Source: Halostella limicola
GTDB lineage: Archaea; Halobacteriota; Halobacteria; Halobacteriales; Natronoarchaeaceae
NCBI RefSeq assembly: GCF_003675875.1
Contig: NZ_RCDI01000001.1
Span: forward strand, 1,302,001 to 1,366,000
DNA length: 64,000 nucleotides
Direction of reading: 5' to 3'
How positions within the stretch are numbered: position 1 is the stretch's first letter; each line of letters opens with the position of its first letter. Below are positions 32,791 to 41,306 of the stretch, piece after piece. The position numbers were made by a program, and so were the translations under genes. The notes beneath the pieces were generated by a model. It did not search any database. It was given only the letters and a program-made list of their open reading frames with translations, and was not told the DNA's origin.

Positions 32791-35700
32791 ATGAGTGATA
32801 CCCCCCGTGTTCTTTACGTGAGTCTGGGGCCCGGAGACGACGCTGCCGACGCTCTCGCCGACGAACTCCCCGACGCCACCATCGAGACAGCCGCGGACGG
32901 TGCGGCCGTCGAGGCACGCGTCGCCGAGGGAGACGTCGACTGCGTCGTCAGCGCGCACGATCCCCCCGACGTGGACGCGATGGCGGTGCTCGACCGGCTC
33001 CGCGAGGCGCTGCCGACGCTCCCGTTCGTGCTGTTCGCGGACGATCCCCCCGGGTCGACGGTGCGCGAACTGTACGACCGGCGGGCGACGACGCTCGTTC
33101 GACGCGACGGCGACAGCGGCTACGCCGCCCTCGGCGCGGAGGTGTCGAAACACGTCGCGCCGTCCGTCCCCGAGAACCTCCCCCGAAACGCCGAGCACGT
33201 GTACCGGGCGCTCGAATCGTCGGACCAGGGGATCGGTCTGCTCGACGCCGACGGCGAGTTCGTCTACGTCAACGAGGCGTACGCGGATATCTACGGCTAC
33301 GACCGCGAGGAGATGGTCGGAGAACACTGGTCGATGCTGTACAGGGAGGAAGACGTCGAGCGAGTCGAGGAGGAGATCCTGCCGCAGGTGGACGAGGCAG
33401 GGAGGTGGCGCGGGGAGACGGTCGGCGTCCGGAGCGACGACGAGGAGTTCGTCGAGGACCACACCCTCGCCCACACGACCGACGGCGGCCTCGTCTGTAT
33501 GGTCCGGGACGTCACTGACCGGAAGCACCTGCAGTCGGAACTCGATGAGGCGCTCGGCCGGATAACGGACGCGTTCTACTCCCTGGACCGGGGATGGCAG
33601 TTCACCTACCTGAACGACAGGGCGGAGGCGCTGCTCGACCGCGACGCCGACGAGGTCATCGGGGAGACGGTGTGGGACGAGTTCCCCGATATCCGCGACA
33701 CCGAGATCGGGGAGAAGTACCGGGAAGCGATGGAGTGTCAGGAGCCGGTGCGGTTCGAGTCGTTCTACGAACCGCTCGACGCCTGGTTCCGGATCCACGC
33801 CTACCCCTCCGAAACCGGCCTGTCGGTGTACTTCGAGGACGTCACCGAGGCCGTTCGGACGCGGCGGGAACTCGAGATGGAAAAAGAGCGGTTCCGGCGC
33901 ATGGTCGAGGACGTCCAGGACTACGCGATCTTCATGCTCGACCCCGAGGGCAACGTGCGGAGCTGGAACGCCGGGGCGGAGCAGATCAAGGGGTACGAGG
34001 AGGAGGAGATCGTCGGTGAGCACTTCTCGACGTTTTACACCGAGGAAGCCGTGGACGACGGCGTTCCCGAGCACAATCTCGCCGAGGCGGCGAGGGAGGG
34101 CCGGACCACTCACGAGGGGTGGCGCGTCCGGAAGGACGGAACCCGGTTCTGGGGGTTCGTCACGATCACGGCACTGTACGACGACGGCGACCTTCAGGGG
34201 TTCACGAAGGTGACGCGGGACATGACGGAGCGAAAGCGCCGCGAGGAGCAGTTGACCGAGCTCAACGACCTCTCCCGGGACCTGCTCGAAGCGGAGACGG
34301 CCGACGAGATAAGCGACCTCGCGGTGACGGCCGCCCGGTCGATACTCGACTGTCCCGTGATCAGCGTCGCGCTGTACGACGCCGACGCCGGAGACCTGAA
34401 ACCGGTCGCGCAGACGCCCGAAGCGGCTGACGCGACCGAAGGTGGGATAGTGATCGACAACGGCCGCCGGATCGAGTGGAAGGCGTTCGTCGAGAGTGAG
34501 ACGAAGCGGTGGGGCGAGCCGGACGATGCGGCGTTCGAGGGGTCCCCGTCGAACGGCTGCGTCGTGCCGCTGGGTCGCCACGGCGTGCTCGCGGTGGGAT
34601 CGACCGCGGCGGACGGCCTCGGCGAGTCGACCGTCGACGTGGCGGAGGTCCTCGCGTCGACGGTGACTGCCGCGCTCGACCGCACGGAGCGCGAGCGCGA
34701 GGTGCGGGAACACGAGCAGTCCCTCGAAGAGAAAAACGAGGCCCTCGAACGGCTCAACCGCATCAACGAGGTCATCCGCAGCATCGACCGGGCGCTCGTC
34801 GGCGCGACGACGCGGGCCGAGATCGAGGAGGCGGTCTGCGCGGAACTCGCCGACGCGAGCCCGTACTGTTTCGCCTGGATCGGCGCCACCTCGGGGGCGA
34901 CGAACGAGGTGCGGCCGCGCCAGTGGGCCGGCGCGGACCAGGGGTACCTCGACGGGGTCGACCACGTGGCGGCGGGCCCGGACGCCGAACAGTCACCGGC
35001 AGTGCGTGCGATGCGAACGCGGGAGACGCAGGCGGAGCCAAGCCTGCTCACCGATCCGCCGTTCGAGCCCTGGCGACAGGAGGCGCTCTCCCGCGAGTTC
35101 CGCTCCGCGATCAGCATCCCGCTTGAGTACGCCGGGTCGCTGTACGGCGTCCTGAGCGTGTGCGCGGACGACACGGGCGTCTTCGACGAGATGGAGCAAG
35201 CGGTGCTGACCGAACTCGGGGATACGATCGCTCACGCCATCAACGCCGTCGAGAGCAAGAAGGCGCTGGTCAGCGACTCCGTCGTCGAACTGGAGTTCCG
35301 GCTCCGCGACCCGGATCTGGTGCTCGCGCGGGCCGTCTCCGAGGGCGGCGGCCGCTTCGAGTTCGAGGGGGTCGTCCCCGACGAGGGGCACGGACGGTTG
35401 TTTTTCACCGTCTCCGGTATGGACCCCGAGGCGGTGGCCGAGCACGTCGACCCAACACCGGAGATCGATGACCTCAGGCTCGTCGCCGAGCGCGGGGACC
35501 GTTACCTCTACGAGATGGCGCTCACGGACCGGAGCCTCGTGCGAACCCTGATCGACCACGGGGCCGTCCCGAGAGAGATCACGGCGGACGGCGACGAGGT
35601 CCGCCTCGTGGTCGACCTCTCGGAGGACGCGGACGTTCGCGGGTTCGCCGAGATGATGCAGTCCCGGTATCAGGACGTCGAGCTCGTCGGTCGTCGAGAG

Positions 35701-35937
35701 CGTGAACGCCCGGTCCAGACGCGGGACAGTTTCCTCGCCGAGGTGAGCGACCGGCTCACGGCCCGGCAGGAAGAAGTGCTCAGAACGGCGTACCTGAGCG
35801 GCTTCTTCGAGACGCCGCGGGACCGGACCGGCGGCGAGATCGCGGAGTCGCTCGGCGTCTCCCAGCCGACGTTCAACAACCACCTCCGCGCCGCCCAGCG
35901 GAAGCTCTTTACCCTGCTGTTCGAAGGGGAGGCCTAG
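32791..35937 (+). CDS. PAS/GAF sensor with C-terminal Bat-type HTH_10 regulator
   Basis: This is a 1048-residue one-component transcription regulator. Domains in order: a receiver-like N-terminus (~5-115), three PAS domains (~135-250, ~255-370, ~375-500, each ending in a PAC-like V-T-D/T-E-R segment), two GAF domains (~510-640 and ~670-830), a bacterio-opsin-activator domain (~835-975) and HTH_10 (~985-1037, with E-I-A-E-S-L-G-V-S-Q-P-T-F-N-N-H-L). No histidine-kinase H-box or ATP-binding lid is present. Signal input may be redox or light, as for Bat, but the ligand is unknown. It faces a divergent DUF4097 lipoprotein gene. Confidence 0.9.
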   Translation: MSDTPRVLYVSLGPGDDAADALADELPDATIETAADGAAVEARVAEGDVDCVVSAHDPPDVDAMAVLDRLREALPTLPFVLFADDPPGSTVRELYDRRATTLVRRDGDSGYAALGAEVSKHVAPSVPENLPRNAEHVYRALESSDQGIGLLDADGEFVYVNEAYADIYGYDREEMVGEHWSMLYREEDVERVEEEILPQVDEAGRWRGETVGVRSDDEEFVEDHTLAHTTDGGLVCMVRDVTDRKHLQSELDEALGRITDAFYSLDRGWQFTYLNDRAEALLDRDADEVIGETVWDEFPDIRDTEIGEKYREAMECQEPVRFESFYEPLDAWFRIHAYPSETGLSVYFEDVTEAVRTRRELEMEKERFRRMVEDVQDYAIFMLDPEGNVRSWNAGAEQIKGYEEEEIVGEHFSTFYTEEAVDDGVPEHNLAEAAREGRTTHEGWRVRKDGTRFWGFVTITALYDDGDLQGFTKVTRDMTERKRREEQLTELNDLSRDLLEAETADEISDLAVTAARSILDCPVISVALYDADAGDLKPVAQTPEAADATEGGIVIDNGRRIEWKAFVESETKRWGEPDDAAFEGSPSNGCVVPLGRHGVLAVGSTAADGLGESTVDVAEVLASTVTAALDRTEREREVREHEQSLEEKNEALERLNRINEVIRSIDRALVGATTRAEIEEAVCAELADASPYCFAWIGATSGATNEVRPRQWAGADQGYLDGVDHVAAGPDAEQSPAVRAMRTRETQAEPSLLTDPPFEPWRQEALSREFRSAISIPLEYAGSLYGVLSVCADDTGVFDEMEQAVLTELGDTIAHAINAVESKKALVSDSVVELEFRLRDPDLVLARAVSEGGGRFEFEGVVPDEGHGRLFFTVSGMDPEAVAEHVDPTPEIDDLRLVAERGDRYLYEMALTDRSLVRTLIDHGAVPREITADGDEVRLVVDLSEDADVRGFAEMMQSRYQDVELVGRRERERPVQTRDSFLAEVSDRLTARQEEVLRTAYLSGFFETPRDRTGGEIAESLGVSQPTFNNHLRAAQRKLFTLLFEGEA

Positions 35938-36013
35938 ATTCATAGCCATCCCTGTCCGCGATGGGTACGAGGCTAGCTATACTCCCTATCGGCGCGGGGG
36001 GCCAAGGAAAGGT

Positions 36014-36283
36014 ATGGAACGAGACACCGGGAGCCCCGTTCGGAAGACGTCGGACGCGCCGAGCACGGCCGTGGTCATGGCGGTCGCGGAGGCGCGGGGC
36101 GTCGACCCCATCGACCTCGACTGTCGCCTCGCCGACGTCGTCGATCCCGACGCGCTCGATAGACTGTTCAGCGACGACCGCCTGCGCGCGTCGACTACCC
36201 CCGAGCTCGCGTTCACGTTGGGGCACTGCTCGGTCACCGTCCACGAGGACGGGTCGGCGTCCGCGACGGAGACCCGAACGTGA
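36014..36283 (+). CDS. HalOD1 output-domain protein
   Basis: This 89-residue protein is essentially one HalOD1 domain, with V-V-M-A-V-A-E-A-R-G-V-D-P, then L-A-D-V-V-D-P-D-A-L-D-R-L-F, and a final beta pair C-S-V-T-V-H-E-D-G. HalOD1 is a haloarchaeal signalling output domain, found alone or fused to sensors. It lies directly downstream of the large PAS/Bat regulator and upstream of a tiny zinc-ribbon gene, so the three may form a signalling group. Confidence 0.85.
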   Translation: MERDTGSPVRKTSDAPSTAVVMAVAEARGVDPIDLDCRLADVVDPDALDRLFSDDRLRASTTPELAFTLGHCSVTVHEDGSASATETRT

Positions 36284-36299
36284 GACGGAGGCGTTCAGC

Positions 36300-36452
36300 G
36301 TGATACCTGACAGTTCGGCGGACGCCTGCGCGAACTGCGGGGCAGAGATAGACGGCAGCGAGTGGCACCCGGTCAGGGCGACGCACGGCGAGGACGGCGA
36401 GTTCCGCCTCTACGCGTTCTGCTCGGAGGAGTGCCTCGAAGAGTGGGAGTAA
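36300..36452 (+). CDS. Small zinc-ribbon protein (50 aa), DUF7576-like
   Basis: A GTG start at 36300 gives a protein with C-A-N-C-G near residue 10 and F-C-S-E-E-C-L-E-E-W at the end, a four-cysteine treble-clef-like site. The central W-H-P-V-R is typical of haloarchaeal DUF7576 proteins. It begins 16 bp after the HalOD1 stop and may be co-transcribed. An upstream open frame exists but lacks coding bias. Confidence 0.65.
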   Translation: MIPDSSADACANCGAEIDGSEWHPVRATHGEDGEFRLYAFCSEECLEEWE

Positions 36453-36505
36453 TGCCTCGCCGCCCCCTTCCCCTTGCGGTCGCGTTCGCGCCGCTACGTC
36501 AGAGA

Positions 36506-36877
36506 TTACGTGGTGTAGTGTTTCTTCGGCCCGTCTTCGAGCCCCATCTGTAACTCCGCCTCGACCTGGTTCACCTTGTCCGTGGGTTCGAGGACCTGCC
36601 CGCCGTTTCGCTCCCCGCGTTCGAGGAGGCCGGCGGCGCTGAGTTTCGGGATGTGGTTGTGATACAGCGTCATCTTGATGCGCTCGACCGTCCGGTCGTC
36701 GACCTCGCTGACCGAGACGTTCCCCTCCCAGGCGGCGATGTGTCTCGCCAGTTCCTCCATCGATACCGGCTGGTTCCGCCTGCTCAGATACGCGAGCGCG
36801 TATCTGCGGCGGCGATCGGAGAGCAACTCGAACGTCAGCTCCGGCGTGAGTTCCACGTCGCTGCCCCGTTCACCCAT
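36506..36877 (-). CDS. DUF7344 winged-helix regulator
   Basis: This 123-residue protein has the DUF7344 pattern: E-L-L-S-D-R-R-R-R-Y-A-L-A-Y-L, a middle S-M-E-E-L-A-R-H-I-A-A-W-E, then the recognition segment M-T-L-Y-H-N-H-I-P-K-L-S-A-A-G-L-L and a wing. It is a paralogue-like partner of the gene at 15409-15762. ATG 36877 is preferred over a GTG four codons upstream. Target genes unknown. Confidence 0.82.
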   Translation of the reverse strand: MGERGSDVELTPELTFELLSDRRRRYALAYLSRRNQPVSMEELARHIAAWEGNVSVSEVDDRTVERIKMTLYHNHIPKLSAAGLLERGERNGGQVLEPTDKVNQVEAELQMGLEDGPKKHYTT

Positions 36878-37011
36878 CGCCGGACTCACCCCGTCCCCCC
36901 GACGCCCGGCAGCTGAAGTGTAGAGCCATACGGCTCCCTACGTGCCTGCGTCTTAAATCTTTCTCGTACGTCCGACCGCTGTCACGTGGTCGTTGTGACG
37001 GGAATCATCCG

Positions 37012-37347
37012 TCAGTTTTCGGCGAAGTCCGACCCGTGGATGGTCTCGTGCATCCCGATTATCAGCGCCGGTACGACGACCATGAAGACGTGTTCCTCGA
37101 TCGGGATCCCGAGGAAGTCGACGCCTGTCCGGAGTTCGATGGCGAAGACCCCGACGTGGAGAGTGTACCAGTCCCAGACGTACGCGATGGGGTACAGCGC
37201 CGCGATCGTTTTGCCGGCGCGGCGGAGGGCGTTCGCGCGCACCAGCAGCGCGAGCGCGACGCTCCCGAAGACGACCTCCGTCACGAGGTACGTGTACGGC
37301 CCGAAGACGCCGATGTCGGGGACCACGGTCGTCGGTAGGGCCGCCAC
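37012..37347 (-). CDS. Single lycopene-cyclase-domain membrane protein
   Basis: This 111-residue protein has three predicted membrane helices. The signature D-F-L-G-I-P-I-E-E-H-V-F near residues 77-88 is the conserved acidic E-E motif of the heterodimeric-type lycopene cyclase (CrtYc/CrtYd) domain. True haloarchaeal lycopene cyclase (CrtY) contains two such domains in ~230 residues, so this half-length protein may pair with another subunit or have a different role. Carotenoid relevance is inferred from the domain only. Confidence 0.7.
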   Translation of the reverse strand: MAALPTTVVPDIGVFGPYTYLVTEVVFGSVALALLVRANALRRAGKTIAALYPIAYVWDWYTLHVGVFAIELRTGVDFLGIPIEEHVFMVVVPALIIGMHETIHGSDFAEN

Positions 37348-37428
37348 CCCCTAAACCTCGGTGTGCCACCAAATCGCAAGGGACGAAGTTTGAAGGCCGT
37401 CGCCGGCGAAGATTACCGTGTGAGTACG

Positions 37429-38589
37429 ATGGATATTGCTGACATCGCGACCCGCGAGTACGTCGAAGTCGACGCCGATACCAGACTCGGGAAGGTTCGG
37501 TCGCTGTTCGAGGAGGAAAACCCCAAAGGGATCATCGTCACTCGCGAGGGCGAGTACGAAGGGGTCGTCGGCGAACGGCAGCTCCTCCAGTCCCACGTCG
37601 AGGACGACACGAAAGTCGCCGCCCTGGTGAAACCGAGCCGGAACGCGCCCGCGCCGAAGGTCGACCGGACCGAGGACATCCGGGAGACCGCCCGGGTGCT
37701 CGTCGAGGGCGGCACCAAGGTCGCACCCGTCTTCGAGGGCGGCGAGCTGTGGGGCATCATCACGGAGGACGCCATCCTGCAGGCCGTCCTCGAGAACCTC
37801 GACGCGCTCGACGTGGGGCAGATCTACACCGAGAACGTCATCACGATCACCGAGAACGACGGCGTCGGGAAGGCGATCAACCTCATGCGCGAGAACGCCA
37901 TCTCCCGGCTCCCGGTGGTCGACGACGACGGGATGCTCTCCGGGGTCGTCACCACCCACGACATCATCGACTTCGTCACCCGGAACGAACAGCGCATCAC
38001 GGGCAAGGGCGACCGCGCCGGCGACTTGGACCGGATGCTCGACATCCCCGCCTACGACGTGATGTCCAGCCCCGTCGCGACGACCTCCGTCGACGAGAGC
38101 GTCCGCGACGCCGTCGAGGAGATGCTCGACAACGACTACTCCGGGCTGGTGGTCACCCCCGAGAACGACGACCGCGTCGTGGGCGGCGTCCTCACCCGGA
38201 CCGACGTGCTCCGGGCGCTGACCTACACCGAGGAGGAGCACATGGACGTCCAGATCACCAACATCGAGCTCCTCGACACCATCTCCCGGCAGGACATCCG
38301 CGAGAGCATCGAGCAGGTGTCCGGCAAGTACAGCAAGATGCACGTGCGCCACGCCCACGTCCGCTTCCAGGAGCACCAGGAGAAGCTGCGGGGCACGCCG
38401 CTCATCCTCTGTCAGATCCGGATGCGGACGAACCGCGGCCAGATGATGGGCAGCGGCGAGGGGTACGGCTCGAAGCAGGCGTTCCACGTCGCGCTCGACA
38501 AGCTCGAACGGAACGTCCTCGAACAGAAGGGGATGCAGAGCGACGAGGAGTACCGCGGGCAGCTGCTCCGGAAGCTGGGCGAACTGTAG
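37429..38589 (+). CDS. Four-CBS-domain protein with C-terminal HPF-like domain
   Basis: The protein has 386 residues. Four CBS repeats span residues ~1-275, each ending in G-(V/I)-(V/I) followed by a T-x-x-D/E-type helix (for example G-I-I-T-E-D-A-I, G-V-V-T-T-H-D-I, G-V-L-T-R-T-D-V). Residues ~295-375 resemble the ribosome hibernation factor fold (V-R-H-A-H-V-R-F-Q-E-H, then A-F-H-V-A-L-D-K-L-E-R-N-V). CBS modules bind adenine nucleotides, so energy-dependent ribosome silencing is a reasonable hypothesis. The ATG at 37429 excludes an unsupported 22-codon extension. Confidence 0.8.
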   Translation: MDIADIATREYVEVDADTRLGKVRSLFEEENPKGIIVTREGEYEGVVGERQLLQSHVEDDTKVAALVKPSRNAPAPKVDRTEDIRETARVLVEGGTKVAPVFEGGELWGIITEDAILQAVLENLDALDVGQIYTENVITITENDGVGKAINLMRENAISRLPVVDDDGMLSGVVTTHDIIDFVTRNEQRITGKGDRAGDLDRMLDIPAYDVMSSPVATTSVDESVRDAVEEMLDNDYSGLVVTPENDDRVVGGVLTRTDVLRALTYTEEEHMDVQITNIELLDTISRQDIRESIEQVSGKYSKMHVRHAHVRFQEHQEKLRGTPLILCQIRMRTNRGQMMGSGEGYGSKQAFHVALDKLERNVLEQKGMQSDEEYRGQLLRKLGEL

Positions 38590-38669
38590 AGGCTCGGCGC
38601 CCGGACTCCTCCGTTATCGGATCGCTTTCTCGCTGCGAGGCATAGCTCGACCGCGAGCCGCTGTGAGGG

Positions 38670-39371
38670 CTACGGCTCGTCGGCCGCTTCGAGTCCGGTG
38701 TCGGTGATGCGGAACGTCGCAGTCTCGCCGGCGCCCTTCGACCGGTGTTTCTCCAGCGTCGCCCGGCGGTTCCCGCCCCGGAAGCGGTCGACGCGCAGGA
38801 CCGTCCCGGTCCAGTGCTCCAGTGTGTGGCCGCCGAGCGGGCGCGTGCGGTCGCTGTCGGGGTCGGTGAACACCTGGTTCGTCACGACGACGGCGAGGTC
38901 GTGGCGCCGGGCCAGCGACAGCAGGTGCGTCACCTGTCTGGCGACGTCCCGCAGCGCCTCGCCGGCGTCGCCCTCGCCGGTCCGCTCCAGTCGGTAGAAT
39001 CCTGTCGCGCTGTCGAGGACGATCAGGTCCGCCTCCTCGGCGAACTCGCCGGCGTCCCGCACCGCCTCGGCCTGTTCGTCGAAGTCGTACGCGGACTCGA
39101 CGACGATGTTCGACGTGACGTCCTCGACGGCCCCGCCGTCGGCGCGCGCCTGCGCGAGCTGTTCGAACCGGTCGAGCGACAGCCCCTCGGTGTCGATGAA
39201 CACCGCGAGGCCGCCGTCTGCGGCCGCCTCCACCGCGGCCGAGAGCGCGAGGTTCGTCTTGCCGGCCGCCGGCTGGCCGTACACCTGCGTGACGGTGCCG
39301 CGTTCGAACCCGCCGTCCAGCAGGTCGTCGACGGGCCCGCAGCCGGTCGGTATCGGCGAGTCGTGGTTCAC
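38670..39371 (-). CDS. radB: DNA repair and recombination protein RadB
   Basis: This 233-residue RecA-family recombination mediator has Walker A G-Q-P-A-A-G-K-T near residue 32, Walker B L-I-V-L-D-S-A, and the RadB-type start with I-P-T-G-C-G-P-V-D-D-L-L. It lacks the N-terminal helix-hairpin-helix domain of RadA. RadB assists RadA in homologous recombination. A GTG start at 39371 fits the family better than the TTG nine codons upstream. It is divergent from an RNase H-fold gene. Confidence 0.92.
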   Translation of the reverse strand: MNHDSPIPTGCGPVDDLLDGGFERGTVTQVYGQPAAGKTNLALSAAVEAAADGGLAVFIDTEGLSLDRFEQLAQARADGGAVEDVTSNIVVESAYDFDEQAEAVRDAGEFAEEADLIVLDSATGFYRLERTGEGDAGEALRDVARQVTHLLSLARRHDLAVVVTNQVFTDPDSDRTRPLGGHTLEHWTGTVLRVDRFRGGNRRATLEKHRSKGAGETATFRITDTGLEAADEP

Positions 39372-39453
39372 GCCGCGAGGTAGACGCGTTCCGGGCAAAA
39401 AGCCCCCGGTCCGCGGAAGGGTTTAACTCCGCCGCCGGCGAACGTCCGGGTTA

Positions 39454-40194
39454 GTGATAGTCGTCGCGACGTCCGACTTCGAACTGTACCACGGCGTGGT
39501 GAACGAGCTCCGCGACCGCGGCGTGACGTTCACGACGGTCGAACCCGAGGACCCGATACCGGAGGAGACGACGGTGCTCATCACCGAGGCCGGCGGGAAC
39601 GCCGCCGACGACTCGCTCCCCGAGGACGTGGTCGTCGTCCGTGCGGAGCCGGACAGCCCCCGGCGCGCCGTCGAGTCGGCGCTGGCCGCCGTCCGCGGCG
39701 AGGGCGGGCGCACCGTCGTCGGCGTCGACCCCGGAACCCGCCCCGGGATCGCCGTCATGGCCGGCGAGACCGTCATCGCCGCGTTCCACGTGCCGCTGGA
39801 CGACGCGGTCGACGTGATCCGCGAGGAGGTGGCCGACGCGCCCGATCCGGTCGTCCGGGTCGGCGACGGCGCGCGCCTGCAGGGAGCCACGATCGTCAAC
39901 GAACTGGACGAGGTGCGGGTCGAGCTCGTCGACGAGACCGGGACGACGCCGTACCTCGGCACCGGCGCGCGCGGGATGGGCGACGTGCTGGCGGCGGTCA
40001 ACATCGCCCGCATCGAGGGCGACGTTGTCGACGAGCGCGAGATCGAGCCGACCGAGGGCGAGCTGAAGGTGATCAAGGACCGCTCGCGCGAGCAGTCGGG
40101 CGAGAACCGCGCCATCGACGAGGACCTCGCCCGGCGCGTCGCCAGCGGCGAGTTGACGATCGACGAGGCGCTGGACGAGCACCGGAGCGGGTGA
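39454..40194 (+). CDS. Archaeal RuvC-like/RNase H-fold protein
   Basis: The protein has 246 residues (GTG start). Residues ~88-105 read V-V-G-V-D-P-G-T-R-P-G-I-A-V-M, which matches the first strand and catalytic Asp of RuvC-type RNase H folds. A later acidic D-E-T-G-T and G-M-G-D-V-L-A-A-V-N-I-A-R end the fold. The N-terminal ~80 residues form a separate alpha/beta unit. A possible nuclease role in recombination is suggested by its divergent pairing with radB across 82 bp. Activity has not been shown to my knowledge. Confidence 0.7.
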   Translation: MIVVATSDFELYHGVVNELRDRGVTFTTVEPEDPIPEETTVLITEAGGNAADDSLPEDVVVVRAEPDSPRRAVESALAAVRGEGGRTVVGVDPGTRPGIAVMAGETVIAAFHVPLDDAVDVIREEVADAPDPVVRVGDGARLQGATIVNELDEVRVELVDETGTTPYLGTGARGMGDVLAAVNIARIEGDVVDEREIEPTEGELKVIKDRSREQSGENRAIDEDLARRVASGELTIDEALDEHRSG

Positions 40195-40454
40195 TCAACC
40201 GACGGGGTCCACGACGACGGGTGCCAGCGTCCCGGGGACGGTTCTCCATCCCGCCTTCCGATGGCGTATTTCCCCCTCCGCGGGCGTCTCCCCACCGTCG
40301 TCGCGATAAAGCTACGGACCGCTTTGTTGGAAGTACTTAGCGGGTTGTTTTCGGCTTTCACCGGGAAATATCCCGACACCGGCCCGTAACATTCCATTTT
40401 CTTCTCGTGGAATTTATCTGCCTGCTCGTGGCCATAGCGTTCGGAGGTCATACG

Positions 40455-41273
40455 GTGTTCTTTCAAGACGACGAACTGCAATTCGAGGTAGAGGTCGAGG
40501 AACCGGACCCGCACTTCGCGAAACTGCTCCAGCAGGCCATCGGCGGCGTCGAGGGGGAGATGCGCGTCGCGATGCAGTACATGTTCCAGGCGTGGGCGCT
40601 GCCGGAGGAGCACAGCGACTACCGCCACATGCTGATGGAGACGGCCGCGGAGGAGCTAGGTCACATCGAGATGCTGGCGACGGCGGTGACGAAGAACCTG
40701 CGCGGCGCGCCCCAGGAACTCCGCGAGGAGGCGAAGGAGGACGCCGCCGTCGCCGCGGCGATGACGGGGCAGAACCCGCGCCAGTTCCTGTCCTCGGGGC
40801 TGTCCGCGATGCCCGTCGACAGCAACGGCGTCCCGTTTAGCGGTAGCTGGGTCGTCGCGTCGGGCAACCTCGCGGCCGACATGTACGCCAACGTGATGGC
40901 CGAGTCGACGGGCCGCCTGCTGGCCACCCGGCTGTACGAGTACACGAACGACGAGGGGATGAAGGACATGCTCGCGTACCTCATCGCCCGCGACACGATG
41001 CACCAGAACCAGTGGCTGGAGGTACTGAACACGTTCGACGACCACCTGCCGATCCCGGCGAGCTTCCCGCAGGAGAAGGAGAACCAGGAGTTCAACTACT
41101 CCTTCATGTCGACGGCGCGGGACCCGCACGAGGACCCCGAGAAGCCGTGGACGCAGGGCGAGGCGCCCGACGGGACCGGCCAGTTCTCGTTCCTCGCCGA
41201 ACAGCCCGGCGGCGGCCCGCCGGGCGTCGGCCGGGCTGACCCGACGACGAACAACGAACCGGAGCCCGAGTAA
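40455..41273 (+). CDS. Manganese catalase
   Basis: This 272-residue di-manganese catalase decomposes hydrogen peroxide. The four-helix bundle ligands are visible: E-G-E-M-R-V-A-M-Q-Y (first Glu), E-E-L-G-H-I-E-M (Glu and His), an A-E-S-T-G-R-L-L-A segment and R-D-T-M-H-Q-N-Q (His ligand). The GTG at 40455 begins V-F-F-Q-D-D-E-L-Q, the usual N-terminus; an upstream GTG at 40407 would add 16 hydrophobic residues not normal for the family. The C-terminal ~45 residues are Pro/Gly-rich. Confidence 0.93.
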   Translation: MFFQDDELQFEVEVEEPDPHFAKLLQQAIGGVEGEMRVAMQYMFQAWALPEEHSDYRHMLMETAAEELGHIEMLATAVTKNLRGAPQELREEAKEDAAVAAAMTGQNPRQFLSSGLSAMPVDSNGVPFSGSWVVASGNLAADMYANVMAESTGRLLATRLYEYTNDEGMKDMLAYLIARDTMHQNQWLEVLNTFDDHLPIPASFPQEKENQEFNYSFMSTARDPHEDPEKPWTQGEAPDGTGQFSFLAEQPGGGPPGVGRADPTTNNEPEPE

Positions 41274-41306
41274 CGACGTCCCCCCGGCCGCTCGACCGAC
41301 CCGCCG

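Noticed and set aside
32650-34965. 771-codon open frame on the minus strand
   Set aside because: Antisense to the PAS/GAF/Bat regulator, whose domains are clear; the antisense product shows no recognisable domain.
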